Origin: Cytobacillus gottheilii
GTDB lineage: Bacteria > Bacillota > Bacilli > Bacillales > Cytobacillaceae
Assembly: GCF_900166665.1 (NCBI RefSeq)
Contig: NZ_LT800494.1
Span: 1,160,609 to 1,224,608, forward strand
DNA length: 64,000 nt
Direction: 5' to 3'
Shown here: positions 27,082 to 36,335 of the stretch, one piece after another
Layout of the letters: every line of letters begins with the position of its first letter
Position numbering within the stretch: the first letter of the stretch is position 1
Made by a program: the position numbers and the translations under genes
The notes under the pieces: generated by a model
Seen by the model: only the letters and a program-made list of their open reading frames with translations
What the model was told of the DNA's origin: nothing
The model's database searches: none

Positions 27082-28095
27082 ATGGTACAAACCAATATGC
27101 TAAATGTCTCGGAAATAGGTTCACTTTGGCAGACTTATCAAGAAAAAACGCTCATTATGAGATTTTTGGAATATTTCATTGAAAAAGCCGAAGATCCTCA
27201 AGCAAGAAATATTCTAGGAGGGCTATGGCAGGAGCTTAATTTCTATGTGACTGAAATGGAGAATCTTTTTTCAGAACAAGGAATGGTGAAGCCGATTGGA
27301 TTCACATCAGAGGATGTTAATCTTGAAGCGCCAAAATTATATGATAATGGTTTTGATATCATGTTTGTTCGTATATTAAAGGAAGTAAGTATGGGTCTTT
27401 ACACGCTTGGGATAAATATGACCTACAATAAAAAGGTAATGGGAATCTATGAAGGACTCACAACAGTTACCCAAAAAATCTATAAGCTATCAACAACTTA
27501 TTTACTTGAAAGAGGCATTCTGGTTCCGCCTCCATTCGTCACAGTACCGAAAAAAACGGAAGTGATTAAAAATAAAAGTTATATGGCAGGGTTTAAGCTA
27601 ATGGGTGATAAAAGACCTTTAAACGATCTGGAGGTTGGGATTCTTCACCATAATCTTGAAGCGAATAATATTGGAATGCAGCTGATTACGGGTTTTGCTC
27701 AATGTGCACAAAATAAAGAAGCGAAGAAATATTTTATAAAAGGGAAGGAACTTGCTAAAAAACAGATTAAAACAATGCAGGAATTACTTTTGGAGGGAGA
27801 TATTCAGTTATCTGCTAAATCAGGGGCTACAGTAACACCTTCCACAGTTCCCCCATTTTCCGATAAGTTAATGATGCACTGTATTTATATTCTTAATGGA
27901 TTCGGTCTTATTGGATCTGGAACAGGCGGTTTTTTCAGCTTAAGAAATGATCTAGCGATGAAAACACTTTTATTAGCTAAAGATGTCTATTTTTTTGCTC
28001 AGGAAGGGATTGAGCTCAAGATCAAGTACGGCTGGTTCGAGGAGCCGCCGCAAATGGAAGGCCGTTCACAGATTATTAAGAAGGAAAATGAATAA
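27082..28095 (+). CDS. DUF3231 family protein
   Basis: 337 residues with two similar helical halves (about 8-165 and 175-330), each starting with an E-x-LW or D-LEVGILHHN type helix, the layout of DUF3231 (ferritin-like helical bundles). Members are widespread in spore-formers, sometimes reported in spores or stress; function unproven. ATG 27082 follows AGGAGGTG by 7 bases. The window's next gene is a small ORF 76 bp downstream. Confidence 0.75.
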   Translation: MVQTNMLNVSEIGSLWQTYQEKTLIMRFLEYFIEKAEDPQARNILGGLWQELNFYVTEMENLFSEQGMVKPIGFTSEDVNLEAPKLYDNGFDIMFVRILKEVSMGLYTLGINMTYNKKVMGIYEGLTTVTQKIYKLSTTYLLERGILVPPPFVTVPKKTEVIKNKSYMAGFKLMGDKRPLNDLEVGILHHNLEANNIGMQLITGFAQCAQNKEAKKYFIKGKELAKKQIKTMQELLLEGDIQLSAKSGATVTPSTVPPFSDKLMMHCIYILNGFGLIGSGTGGFFSLRNDLAMKTLLLAKDVYFFAQEGIELKIKYGWFEEPPQMEGRSQIIKKENE

Positions 28096-28171
28096 AGCAT
28101 ACTGCTCTAGAAGATATTAAGGTTAGTGTCGGAGCATCCGGACACTAAAAAAGGATGTGGAGGGATACAAT

Positions 28172-28291
28172 TTGAGTACACTTTCAAGCCTAATTAGAAG
28201 GATTATTTCTTTAATTGTTAAGATTGCGTTCTTAATTGAAACCTCTAAACAGCGTTTAAATCGATTATCAAACCTGCTGCCGACAACATAA
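28172..28291 (+). CDS. Candidate 39-residue amphipathic peptide
   Basis: TTG at 28172 follows GTGGAGGG by 7 bases and opens 39 codons ending at TAA 28289-28291. The peptide is basic with a helical hydrophobic stretch (IIRRIISLIVKIAFLI type, residues 7-24), suggesting membrane association. A perfect 13-bp terminator follows at 28316-28346, so the unit is well delimited. No family is recognised. It could be a signalling or toxin-like peptide, or not expressed. Confidence 0.5.
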   Translation: MSTLSSLIRRIISLIVKIAFLIETSKQRLNRLSNLLPTT

Positions 28292-28315
28292 GCAACAATC
28301 TTTAATGAACATAAT

Positions 28316-28346
28316 AAAAGGTAAACACTATTCGTGTTTACCTTTT
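28316..28346 (+). terminator. Strong intrinsic terminator after the 39-codon ORF
   Basis: Perfect 13-bp stem AAAAGGTAAACAC/GTGTTTACCTTTT with a five-base loop; also terminates on the minus strand in principle. Confidence 0.85.
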
Positions 28347-28388
28347 GTTATAAACCAAACTTCCTATTGCATAAATTTCTTAACAGGA
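28344..28388. repeat. 45-bp direct repeat, left copy flanking the element
   Basis: Differs from 28706-28750 at two positions (T/C changes). The right copy covers the 3' end of ysdB; this left copy is a duplicate of it on the other side of the composite element. Confidence 0.85.
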
Positions 28389-28705
28389 AGCTGGGACAAA
28401 ATGAAATTAATATATTTAAAACACGAATATTCAATATCTTGGTTTGGTTATTTAAACAAGTCCGCTCCATTGCACTGCGGACCCTCGCTTTCCGTGGGGA
28501 GGAAGGTGAGCCTCCTCGAAGCAAAGCTCCTGCGGGGTCTCGCCTTTTCCTCTATTGCCCACAGGAGTCGAGTGTCCTCCGCTCCATTTCACTCATGTTA
28601 ATAAAATACATTTAATAATTATAAATAAAAAACCGAATGATTAGAAAGATCGCTTTCCTAAACGTTCGGTCCTATAAGTGTGTTAAATACTTTTTTCCCA
28701 GCCTC
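28387..28705 (-). mobile_element. Composite element, copy 2, complete, inverted
   Basis: Most complete copy: ends GAAGCTGGGACAAAA (28387) and, on the minus strand, GAGGCTGGGAAAAAA (ending 28705). On the minus strand it holds the terminator hairpin (28631-28675) directed away from ysdB, then AATGGAGCGGA, the GC-rich repeat-B core and AATGGAGCGGA again (28578-28588 and 28461-28471), then the AT-rich arm. No transposase or real coding sequence; open frames of about 95 codons in it reflect composition. Confidence 0.8.
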
Positions 28706-28750
28706 TTTGCTATAAACCAAACTTCCTATTGCATAAATTCCTTAACAGGA
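28706..28750. repeat. 45-bp direct repeat, right copy (ysdB 3' end)
   Basis: Contains the last codons and stop of ysdB plus 20 bp of downstream sequence. See 28344-28388. Confidence 0.85.
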
Positions 28751-29103
28751 CTTTTCCAATCAATTTTTGCACTTGGGTACTGCTCTGAAATTTTCTTTTC
28801 AATAAATAAGAAGTCTTCCTTTACAAGCCCCTTTAAAGCCATAACTTTATGAGGCCACACAAAAATTGAGACAACATCGAAAGAAGCTGCAGTTGTACCT
28901 AAGTACTTCTCTCCTTCAAAAAGAACTCCTTTATATGTTACTAAGAAATTCTTATGAACGTTATTTTCATCATCATAGAAATAATAACGCTTCTGCTCAT
29001 GGGCAAGTTCAAGCTTTCTTTTTGGATTTAATAAATATTTAACAGCAGTGTATATTAAAAAGATGATGATTGCTAAAAGCAACAGACGCAACAGCCACAT
29101 CAT
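28726..29103 (-). CDS. ysdB: SigW-pathway membrane protein YsdB
   Basis: 125 residues: N-terminal TM helix (about 3-25), then a soluble domain with YYFYDDENNVHKN near residue 42. B. subtilis YsdB belongs to the SigW envelope-stress regulon. A perfect SigW-type promoter lies upstream. GGAGGGC precedes ATG 29103. Opposite orientation to its neighbours. Its stop lies inside the right 45-bp repeat next to the composite element. Confidence 0.88.
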   Translation of the reverse strand: MMWLLRLLLLAIIIFLIYTAVKYLLNPKRKLELAHEQKRYYFYDDENNVHKNFLVTYKGVLFEGEKYLGTTAASFDVVSIFVWPHKVMALKGLVKEDFLFIEKKISEQYPSAKIDWKSPVKEFMQ

Positions 29104-29135
29104 AATAAGCCCTCCAAATGCGATTTGCTACTATG

Positions 29136-29161
29136 TACGAATGAACTTCAAAAAAGTTTCA
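29136..29161 (-). promoter_or_regulatory. SigW-type promoter of ysdB
   Basis: On the minus strand TGAAAC (29161-29156), exactly 16 bases, then CGTA (29139-29136), the ECF SigW consensus, 33 bases before the start codon. Confidence 0.85.
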
Positions 29162-29250
29162 ACTTTTTTTTATTTATTATAAAATTTATCATAGATCGGT
29201 TGAGTAAAGCATAATCGATCTGTGATGAATTAAAATAGGATGGTGCTGGA

Positions 29251-29739
29251 ATGAATTTTGAAAGACTATTTAATATGCAAAAAGAACTTGATGCTCATAT
29301 TGAGACCAAACATGAATTAAATAATGAAAATCTATTTGACCGAAAAGTGCTTGCATTGCTGGTAGAACTTGGAGAACTGGCAAATGAAACACGCTGCTTC
29401 AAGTTCTGGAGTGTCAAGCCAGCAGCTGAGCAGGAAATAATTCTCGAAGAATATGTAGATGGAGTTCATTTTATTTTATCACTTGGAATAGAGCTTCAAT
29501 TTGAAGCAGTTGCTCCGATTATTGAAGCTGCTGGTCAGAATGACATAAATGAACAATTTCTCGCTGTTTTTGAACAGATCCATCAGTTTAGGGCAGAAAA
29601 AACACGAAATACTTACGAAAAGCTTTTCTTAGCGTATTTACAGCTTGGCCAATTACTTGGCTTTTCAGCCGCTGATATTGAACGAGCTTATTTTGAAAAA
29701 AATGAAGTAAACTATGAAAGACAAAAAGAAAATTATTAG
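29251..29739 (+). CDS. Dimeric (all-alpha) dUTP diphosphatase
   Basis: 162 residues of the dUTPase_2 / MazG-like all-alpha NTP pyrophosphohydrolase family, which hydrolyses dUTP to dUMP. The metal-binding motif ELGELANE is at about 38-45 and EEYVDGVHF at about 71-79. ATG 29251 has GGTG only, a modest site. In B. subtilis this position has no such gene; ysdB and ysdC are neighbours. Confidence 0.82.
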   Translation: MNFERLFNMQKELDAHIETKHELNNENLFDRKVLALLVELGELANETRCFKFWSVKPAAEQEIILEEYVDGVHFILSLGIELQFEAVAPIIEAAGQNDINEQFLAVFEQIHQFRAEKTRNTYEKLFLAYLQLGQLLGFSAADIERAYFEKNEVNYERQKENY

Positions 29740-29809
29740 CTGAATTTTTGCACATTAACAGGGCAGTCTAGTATAATGAAGTGGAATACATATTAAGGGA
29801 GTCGAAATA

Positions 29810-30895
29810 ATGGCTAAATTAGATGAAACGTTAACCATGCTTAAGGATTTAACGGATGCAAAAGGAATTCCAGGTAATGAGCGTGAAGTGCGCGAAGTAA
29901 TGAAACAATACATAACTCCATTTGCAGACGAAGTAACAACTGATGGATTAGGAAGCTTAATTGCCAAGAAAACAGGCAAAGAAGGTGGACCAAAGATCAT
30001 GGTTGCTGGCCACTTAGATGAAGTAGGCTTCATGATTACAAGTATTGATGACAAAGGTTTTCTTCGTTTTCAAACGGTTGGCGGCTGGTGGTCACAAGTT
30101 ATGCTTGCCCAACGAGTCACGATTGTTACAAGCAAAGGGGATGTAACGGGTGTAATTGGCTCAAAGCCACCGCATATTCTTTCCGCAGAAGCTCGTAAAA
30201 AGCCTGTTGATATTAAAGATATGTTTATTGATATTGGTGCAACAAGCCGTGACGAAGCGACTGAGTGGGGCGTTAAGCCTGGTGACATGGTTGTTCCTTA
30301 TTTTGAATTTACAGTGATGAACAACGAAAAAATGCTGCTTGCCAAAGCGTGGGATAACCGCATTGGCTGTGCAATTGCAATTGATGTCTTAAAACAATTA
30401 AAAGATGCTGAGCATCCGAACGTAGTATACGGAGTAGGAACAGTCCAAGAAGAGGTTGGCTTGCGCGGTGCAAGAACTGCTGCACAGACGATTCAGCCTG
30501 ATATTGGCTTCGGAGTAGATGTAGGGATTGCTGGAGACACACCTGGAGTCACAGAAAAAGAAGCACTGAGCAAAATGGGCAACGGTCCGCAAATTATCCT
30601 TTATGATGCATCAATGGTATCGCATAAAGGCTTGCGCGATCTTGTAACAAACACAGCTGATGAGCTGAATATTCCATATCAATTTGATGCTGTGCCTGGA
30701 GGCGGAACTGATTCAGGTGCAATCCATCTGACACATAACGGTGTACCTTCCTTATCCATTACCATTGCGACAAGATATATCCATTCACATGCAGCAATGC
30801 TACATCGTGACGATTATGAAAATGCAGTAAAACTAATTGCTGAAGTCATTAAGCGATTAGATGAAGATACAGTTAATAGCCTAAAATTTGATTAA
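29810..30895 (+). CDS. ysdC: M42 family metallo-aminopeptidase YsdC
   Basis: Cobalt/zinc aminopeptidase (also annotated glucanase). 361 residues. Metal ligands: H in AGHLDEVGF near residue 67, D in WDNRIG near 183, EE in [10 protein letters not shown] near 216, D near 239 (GVDVGIAGD) and H in [10 protein letters not shown] near 323. Homologous to B. subtilis YsdC at the same place. GGGAG upstream of the ATG. Confidence 0.92.
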   Translation: MAKLDETLTMLKDLTDAKGIPGNEREVREVMKQYITPFADEVTTDGLGSLIAKKTGKEGGPKIMVAGHLDEVGFMITSIDDKGFLRFQTVGGWWSQVMLAQRVTIVTSKGDVTGVIGSKPPHILSAEARKKPVDIKDMFIDIGATSRDEATEWGVKPGDMVVPYFEFTVMNNEKMLLAKAWDNRIGCAIAIDVLKQLKDAEHPNVVYGVGTVQEEVGLRGARTAAQTIQPDIGFGVDVGIAGDTPGVTEKEALSKMGNGPQIILYDASMVSHKGLRDLVTNTADELNIPYQFDAVPGGGTDSGAIHLTHNGVPSLSITIATRYIHSHAAMLHRDDYENAVKLIAEVIKRLDEDTVNSLKFD

Positions 30896-30901
30896 TAAAA
30901 G

Positions 30902-30932
30902 AATCCGCAGATGTATGTCTGCGGATTTTTTC
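30902..30932 (+). terminator. Intrinsic terminator after ysdC
   Basis: AATCCGCAGA/TCTGCGGATT with a short loop and T6; may also end sspI from the other side. Confidence 0.88.
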
Positions 30933-30950
30933 CTATTTACTGAGCTCCTC

Positions 30951-31157
30951 TTATTTTAAGCCGCTTTCAAGGGTATGCAGCATTTCCTGTTTGTCTTCCT
31001 CAGAAGAGTTGTTCCAGATGACTTCAAAAAGAACACCAAGACCAGGCAGCATTTTTTCTTCCCCATTTTGGATCGCATCAACAATTGTATCCTTTAATTC
31101 ATCCTGATTGTTTCCAGAAACATTATGAAGAATGGCATTACGCAGATTCAAGTTCAT
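30951..31157 (-). CDS. sspI: Small acid-soluble spore protein I
   Basis: 68 residues, very close to B. subtilis SspI ([34 protein letters not shown]). Forespore-made minor SASP; not an alpha/beta DNA-coating type. GGAAGGAG lies 8 bases before ATG 31157. A CATACA-like -10 for SigG can be seen near 31220-31230 on the minus strand, but its -35 is unclear. Divergent from the methyltransferase gene. Confidence 0.93.
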   Translation of the reverse strand: MNLNLRNAILHNVSGNNQDELKDTIVDAIQNGEEKMLPGLGVLFEVIWNNSSEEDKQEMLHTLESGLK

Positions 31158-31275
31158 TTTTTTACACTCCTTCCAATTTCATGATTACGTTCATAGTTTT
31201 TCTTTTCTCAGATTTATTATGTATGGTATTTGCGTTATAATAGACAAACTGATGTTAGAAAAAGGAGAGAACACT

Positions 31276-32028
31276 GTGAACTATATTCACTCTGCACAAA
31301 ATCAAAAGGTTAAGCAGTGGAAGAAACTTTTGACAAAAAAAGAGAGAGATAAGACGCTTACTTTTCTAGTAGAAGGCTATCATCTTGTCGAGGAAGCATT
31401 AAATAGCGGCAGCATTGCCGAAATGATAATAGGAGAACAAGTAGAACTGCCCGCAGCATGGAACTATGGAGATATCCCTGTCAATGTTGTCAGTAATGAG
31501 ATCATTCAGCTGCTCTCTGATACTGAAACGTCACAAGGGATCTTTGCTGTCTGTGAACAGAAAACATATGACAGCGTTCTTGAAGAAGGAAGGAAGTTTC
31601 TCTTAATTGATGCGGTACAGGATCCCGGCAACTTAGGAACAATGATCCGAACAGCTGATGCAGCCGGTATGGATGCTGTTTTCGTCGGAAAAGGCAGTGT
31701 CGATATGTACAATCCAAAAGTTCTGCGTTCAGCCCAAGGCAGTCACTTTCATCTGCCGATCATCGGGGAAGATCTTGGTGTATTGATTCCTAAGCTCAAA
31801 CAGCAGGGTGCAGCCGTGTACGGAACTGCATTGGAAAATGGCCGTCCATATACAGAAATACATAAACGTGACGGTTTCGCTTTATTAGTCGGAAATGAAG
31901 GCAATGGTGTCAATCCGGAACTTTTAGCTGAAACAGATGAAAATCTCTATATCCCGATTTTCGGAAAGAGTGAGTCTTTAAACGTATCAATTGCTGCCGG
32001 TATTTTAATGTATCATTTACGCTCTTGA
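31276..32028 (+). CDS. ysgA: TrmH/SpoU-family RNA 2'-O-methyltransferase (YsgA)
   Basis: 250 residues: N-terminal substrate-binding domain (1-90) and SPOUT knot domain with motif 1 DAVQDPGNLGTMIRTADAAG near residue 116, motif 2 LVGNEGNGV near 205 and motif 3 IPIFGKSESLNVSIAAGI near 225. Probably methylates rRNA; the site is not known from the sequence. AAAGGAGAG precedes GTG 31276. Position before pheS matches B. subtilis ysgA. Confidence 0.88.
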   Translation: MNYIHSAQNQKVKQWKKLLTKKERDKTLTFLVEGYHLVEEALNSGSIAEMIIGEQVELPAAWNYGDIPVNVVSNEIIQLLSDTETSQGIFAVCEQKTYDSVLEEGRKFLLIDAVQDPGNLGTMIRTADAAGMDAVFVGKGSVDMYNPKVLRSAQGSHFHLPIIGEDLGVLIPKLKQQGAAVYGTALENGRPYTEIHKRDGFALLVGNEGNGVNPELLAETDENLYIPIFGKSESLNVSIAAGILMYHLRS

Positions 32029-32056
32029 AATGGGCAGTAAATTTGCTTAAAACGAT

Positions 32057-32085
32057 TTGAAAGTTGTAAAAGAATGTACTATAAT
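32057..32085 (+). promoter_or_regulatory. SigA promoter of pheST
   Basis: TTGAAA (32057-32062), 17-bp spacer, TATAAT (32080-32085). Confidence 0.8.
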
Positions 32086-32091
32086 TAACAA

Positions 32092-32374
32092 CAAATTATA
32101 TGTAAAAAACAATGACGGAGAAAAGTAGCCTGCTGAAACTTTTTTAGGGAGAAAACACCTTGACTGCAAGTGTTTTTAAAAGGGATGCAAGTGAACATTC
32201 ACCTCCAGAGTTGGCATCGGGACCATAGCAATCTGGCTATGTAAAGATGCACCGGCATCTGGCCGTTATCTCAATGAAGCGAATACATATACGCGGGTTC
32301 CCCTGTTTACATGTATTAAAAAGGGTGGTACCGCGAACCAAAACCTCGTCCCTTTATAGGGATTAGGTTTTTTT
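32092..32374 (+). promoter_or_regulatory. T-box leader (phenylalanine)
   Basis: T-box AGGGTGGTACCGCG at 32322-32335; terminator AAACCT...GTCCC/GGGAT...AGGTTT with T run at 32341-32374. A TTC followed by A at 32198-32201 (GAACATTCACC) fits the Phe specifier. The leader regulates pheS and pheT together. Confidence 0.9.
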
Positions 32375-32403
32375 GTTTGTCCAAAAAAAGGAGGTTATTA
32401 TAC

Positions 32404-33441
32404 ATGCAAGAACGTTTAAAAGAGTTGCAGACTGAAGCTCTCGAACGCGTGAACACAGCAGGTGATCTTAAAGAGCTAAATGAGATCCGGGTTTCTTATT
32501 TAGGAAAAAAAGGCCCAATAACAGAAGTTTTAAAAGGAATGGGAAAATTATCAGCTGAAGAGCGTCCAAGAATGGGTGCTTTGGCAAATGAAGTGCGAGA
32601 TGCGATTGCTGCTGCAATTGAATCGAAGCAAAAAAATCTTGAAGAAGCCGCTGTTGCTGCACAGTTAGCTGCGGAAACGATTGATGTCACATTGCCGGGA
32701 CGACCTGTTAGATCAGGAAATCACCATCCACTAACACGTGTGGTGGAAGAAATTGAAGATTTATTTATCGGGATGGGCTATACAGTGGCAGAAGGACCAG
32801 AAGTGGAAAAAGACTACTATAACTTTGAGGCCTTGAATTTGCCGAAGGATCATCCTGCACGTGATATGCAAGATTCCTTCTATATTACAGAAGACATTTT
32901 GCTTCGGACGCAAACTTCCCCTGTTCAGGCTAGAACGATGGAAATGCACCAAGGCAAAGGGCCAGTTAAAATCATCTGCCCAGGAAAAGTGTTCCGCCGT
33001 GACCATGATGATGCAACACACTCTCATCAATTCATGCAAATTGAAGGCTTAGTTGTTGACGAAAATATCCGTATGAGTGACTTAAAAGGAACGCTAGAGG
33101 TTTTTGCAAAAGCGATGTTTGGCAGCGACAGAGAAATTCGTCTTCGTCCTAGCTTCTTCCCTTTCACAGAACCTTCTGTTGAGGTAGACGTATCTTGCTT
33201 CAAATGCGGTGGTAAAGGCTGTAATATCTGCAAAAAAACAGGCTGGATCGAAATCTTAGGCGCTGGAATGGTACATCCAAATGTTCTTGAAATGTCTGGA
33301 TTCGATTCAAAGAAATATTCAGGTTTTGCATTTGGGATGGGTGTCGAGCGCATTGCGATGCTGAAATACGGTATTGATGATATTCGTCATTTCTATACAA
33401 ATGATGTCCGGTTTTTAAAGCAATTTTCAATTCATGAATAA
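32404..33441 (+). CDS. pheS: Phenylalanyl-tRNA synthetase alpha subunit
   Basis: 345 residues: N-terminal coiled-coil tRNA-binding arm (1-85) and class II catalytic domain with motif 2 [19 protein letters not shown] near residue 200 and motif 3 [10 protein letters not shown] near 310. AAGGAGGTT lies 8 bases before ATG 32404; an in-frame TTG at 32377 would be inside the terminator. Forms an (alpha-beta)2 tetramer with PheT. Confidence 0.97.
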   Translation: MQERLKELQTEALERVNTAGDLKELNEIRVSYLGKKGPITEVLKGMGKLSAEERPRMGALANEVRDAIAAAIESKQKNLEEAAVAAQLAAETIDVTLPGRPVRSGNHHPLTRVVEEIEDLFIGMGYTVAEGPEVEKDYYNFEALNLPKDHPARDMQDSFYITEDILLRTQTSPVQARTMEMHQGKGPVKIICPGKVFRRDHDDATHSHQFMQIEGLVVDENIRMSDLKGTLEVFAKAMFGSDREIRLRPSFFPFTEPSVEVDVSCFKCGGKGCNICKKTGWIEILGAGMVHPNVLEMSGFDSKKYSGFAFGMGVERIAMLKYGIDDIRHFYTNDVRFLKQFSIHE

Positions 33442-33459
33442 GTGTCAGGAGGAAAACAC

Positions 33460-35871
33460 ATGTATGTTTCATATAAATGGCTCGAGGATTATGTCGATCT
33501 TTCTGGCATAACTGCAAACGAGCTTGCTGAAAAGATTACAAGAAGCGGAATTGAAGTCGAAGGTGTAGAAAAGTTAACAGAAGGAATCAGCGGTGTTGTA
33601 ATTGGACATGTGCTTGAAAGAGAGCAGCATCCGAATGCCGATAAGCTGAATAAATGCCTTGTTGATATAGGTGCAGAAGAGCCTGTGCAGATTATTTGCG
33701 GAGCTCCAAATGTAGACAAAGGACAAAAAGTGGCTGTTGCAACAGTTGGCGCTGTTCTTCCTGGGAATTTTAAAATTAAGAAGGCTAAACTGCGCGGAGA
33801 AGCTTCCAATGGGATGATCTGTTCCTTGCAGGAGCTTGGATTTGAAAGCAAGCTTGTGGCAAAGGAATACGCGGAAGGCATTTATGTTTTTCCAGAAGGT
33901 GTTGAAGTAGGAAAGAATGCATTAGAAGAACTTCACCGTGATGATGAAGTACTGGAGCTTGGCTTAACACCGAACCGTTCAGATGCTCTAAGCATGCTTG
34001 GTGTAGCATATGAGGTTGCTGCCATTTTAGGCAGAGACGTAAAGCTTCCTGAAGGAAAAGCTTCAGAAGCGGCTGAAAAGGCAGAAGACTATATTTCTGC
34101 AGTGGCTGAAGCAGCTGAAGACAATCCATTATATATTGCAAAAGTAATCAAGAATGTAAAAGTAAAGCCGTCTCCACTATGGATGCAAGCGAGACTGACA
34201 GGTGCAGGCATACGCCCGCATAACAATGTGGTCGATATTACGAATTACATTTTGATTGAATATGGCCAGCCTCTTCATGCTTTTGATTATGATAAGCTTG
34301 GTTCAAAAGAAATTGTTGTCAGAAGAGCTAAGGATGGCGAAGAAATTGTAACGCTTGATGATGTGAAAAGAACACTTTCCAGCGATCACCTTGTGATCAC
34401 AAACGGAACAGAGCCAGTTGCATTAGCCGGTGTCATGGGCGGTGCAAACTCAGAAGTTCAAGATGATACAACAACAGTCTTACTTGAATCAGCTTACTTC
34501 AAAGGAAGCACAGTTAGAAAAGCTTCTAAAGATCATGGTCTTCGCAGTGAAGCAAGTGCACGTTTTGAAAAAGGGGTTGACCCAAATCGTGTACGTGCAG
34601 CTGCAGAGCGTGCGGCTGTATTGCTTCAGCAATATGCGGAAGGCGAAGTTCTTGCTGGCAGTGCTGAAGCAAATACATTGAAAATAGAGCCTGCGGTTGT
34701 AGAAGTATCGATTGATAAAATCAACCAAGTTCTCGGCTTACAATTGAAATCAGAGGAAGTTGTGGATATTTTCACTCGTCTGCAGTTCGAGGCTATTGCC
34801 GAACAGGGACAAATTACGGTTACGGTTCCTACCCGCAGAGGAGATATCACAATTGGAGAAGATTTAATTGAAGAGGTAGCAAGACTTTATGGCTATGATA
34901 ATCTTTTATCCACATTGCCAGTTGGATCTACTACCCAAGGCGGTCTTACGCAGTATCAGCAATCTCGCAGAATCGTTCGCAATACGCTTGAAAGTGCTGG
35001 ATTATACCAGGCTATTACGTATTCTTTAACAAGCGAAGCAAAAGCAAGCCAGTTTGCTCTTAAAGTCCGCGAGCCTCTGCCGCTTGCAATGCCAATGAGC
35101 GAAGAGCGCAGTGTATTACGATTAAGCTTAGTTCCTCAGCTTCTTGAGGTATTAAAATATAATTCAGCTCGTCAAAATGACAGCCTTGCTGTTTATGAAA
35201 TTGGTTCGGTCTTTTTATCAAACGGAAAAGATCAGCTTCCGGAAGAAAAAGAGCATGTGGCAGGTGCTATAACAGGATTATGGGTAAACCACCCATGGCA
35301 GGGCGAGAAAAAGCCTGTTGATTTCTACGTGCTAAAAGGAATTGTGGAAGCACTAGTTGACAAGCTTGGAATCAATGATCGCATCGAATTCCGTCAAACT
35401 GAAAGAGATGGCCTGCATCCGGGCAGAACAGCTGAAGTGCTGATTGACGGCAAGGCTTGCGGTTATATTGGTCAAGTTCATCCGATCGTTGAGAAGGAAC
35501 TTGATTTAAAAGCTACTTATGTTTTTGAATTATCTCTAGAGTCGCTCCTTGCTGAAACAGCACCGCTTGTATACGAAGCGATCCCTAGATTCCCTTCCAT
35601 TACAAGAGATATCGCCTTAGTAGCGGATCAGGAAGTGTCTGCTGGACATTTGCAATCGATTATTAAGGAAGCAGGCGGCAGTCTGTTAAAAGAAGTATCT
35701 GTTTTTGACCTTTATGAAGGAGAGCGAATGGAAGCAGGGAAAAAGTCCATTGCTTTCTCCTTAAAATACTTTGATCCTGAAAAAACATTAACAGATGAAG
35801 AAGTGGTTAAAGCACATACAAAGGTATTAGAGGCGCTGGAAGAAAAAGCTGGTGCAGTCCTAAGGGGCTAA
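33460..35871 (+). CDS. pheT: Phenylalanyl-tRNA synthetase beta subunit
   Basis: 803 residues: EMAP-like tRNA-binding domain about 40-155, B3/B4 editing domain about 205-395, B5 about 405-480, catalytic-like core, and ferredoxin-like anticodon-binding domain at the C-terminus (about 710-803, [14 protein letters not shown]). GGAGG upstream; 18 bp after pheS, so cotranscribed. Confidence 0.97.
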   Translation: MYVSYKWLEDYVDLSGITANELAEKITRSGIEVEGVEKLTEGISGVVIGHVLEREQHPNADKLNKCLVDIGAEEPVQIICGAPNVDKGQKVAVATVGAVLPGNFKIKKAKLRGEASNGMICSLQELGFESKLVAKEYAEGIYVFPEGVEVGKNALEELHRDDEVLELGLTPNRSDALSMLGVAYEVAAILGRDVKLPEGKASEAAEKAEDYISAVAEAAEDNPLYIAKVIKNVKVKPSPLWMQARLTGAGIRPHNNVVDITNYILIEYGQPLHAFDYDKLGSKEIVVRRAKDGEEIVTLDDVKRTLSSDHLVITNGTEPVALAGVMGGANSEVQDDTTTVLLESAYFKGSTVRKASKDHGLRSEASARFEKGVDPNRVRAAAERAAVLLQQYAEGEVLAGSAEANTLKIEPAVVEVSIDKINQVLGLQLKSEEVVDIFTRLQFEAIAEQGQITVTVPTRRGDITIGEDLIEEVARLYGYDNLLSTLPVGSTTQGGLTQYQQSRRIVRNTLESAGLYQAITYSLTSEAKASQFALKVREPLPLAMPMSEERSVLRLSLVPQLLEVLKYNSARQNDSLAVYEIGSVFLSNGKDQLPEEKEHVAGAITGLWVNHPWQGEKKPVDFYVLKGIVEALVDKLGINDRIEFRQTERDGLHPGRTAEVLIDGKACGYIGQVHPIVEKELDLKATYVFELSLESLLAETAPLVYEAIPRFPSITRDIALVADQEVSAGHLQSIIKEAGGSLLKEVSVFDLYEGERMEAGKKSIAFSLKYFDPEKTLTDEEVVKAHTKVLEALEEKAGAVLRG

Positions 35872-35883
35872 TTCAGTAATTAG

Positions 35884-35922
35884 AAAAGCCAAGAATGCGA
35901 TATCTGCATTCTTGGCTTTTTA
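35884..35922 (+). terminator. Bidirectional terminator of pheST and tatA
   Basis: 15-bp stem AAAAGCCAAGAATGC/GCATTCTTGGCTTTT with A/T flanks on both sides. Confidence 0.88.
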
Positions 35923-35942
35923 TAATGGTTGATTATTTACGC

Positions 35943-36149
35943 TTAAAGATCTTTAATGTTATTGTCGGTTTTCTTCTTTTCATCTTCACTTTGGCTATTA
36001 TCCTCCAGCATCCCTTTCGTAGAGCTTTTAAACTCTTTCAATGTTTGGCCCATTGCACGGCCGATTTCAGGGAGTTTCTTCGGTCCAAAAATGATCAGAG
36101 CAAGTACTAAAACTAAAATTAATCCTGGAATTCCAATGTTTGATAACAT
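35943..36149 (-). CDS. tatA: Twin-arginine translocase subunit TatA
   Basis: Forms the pore-side component of the Tat system for folded proteins. 68 residues: TM helix 8-20 ([20 protein letters not shown] with the FGPKKLP hinge), amphipathic helix ([12 protein letters not shown]) and a charged tail. GGAAG upstream of ATG 36149. No tatC lies in the window, so it is a stand-alone TatA gene beside a redox locus. Confidence 0.93.
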   Translation of the reverse strand: MLSNIGIPGLILVLVLALIIFGPKKLPEIGRAMGQTLKEFKSSTKGMLEDNSQSEDEKKKTDNNIKDL

Positions 36150-36219
36150 TTAAAACACTTCCTTACTTATAATTAGTATTCAAATTCCCGCTGTTATGCT
36201 GAAAAAGGCAGGAAGGTTA

Positions 36220-36320
36220 AGCTTTTCTATCAAAATTAATGAACTTCCTATCAAATGAAATGAACTTCCTATCAAAATAGTTGCATTTCCTATCAAATTT
36301 GAGCGTTTACCTATCAAATG
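36220..36320. repeat. Five CTATCAAA boxes in 21-bp phase upstream of tatA
   Basis: CTATCAAA begins at 36227, 36248, 36269, 36290 and 36311, exactly 21 bp apart (two helical turns); the preceding bases are mostly TTC or TTT. The array is between the polyferredoxin stop and the tatA start, 78 bp upstream of the tatA start codon. The intervening bases vary. It resembles an array of regulator sites, but the protein is unknown. Confidence 0.75.
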
Positions 36321-36335
36321 GCATATTACGATCCT

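Noticed and set aside
28127..28152. Hairpin TTAGTGTC...GACACTAA as terminator of the DUF3231 gene
   Set aside because: It is followed by A residues, not T, on the plus strand, and the minus-strand tail is not T-rich.
28305..28615. Two overlapping plus-strand frames of 93-98 codons
   Set aside because: They lie inside the composite element copy 2, overlap each other, have no ribosome site and reflect the base composition of the repeat.
36220..36320. Possible short CRISPR array
   Set aside because: The repeated unit is only 8-11 bp with 10-13-bp linkers; true arrays have 24-40-bp repeats and spacers, and no cas gene is near.
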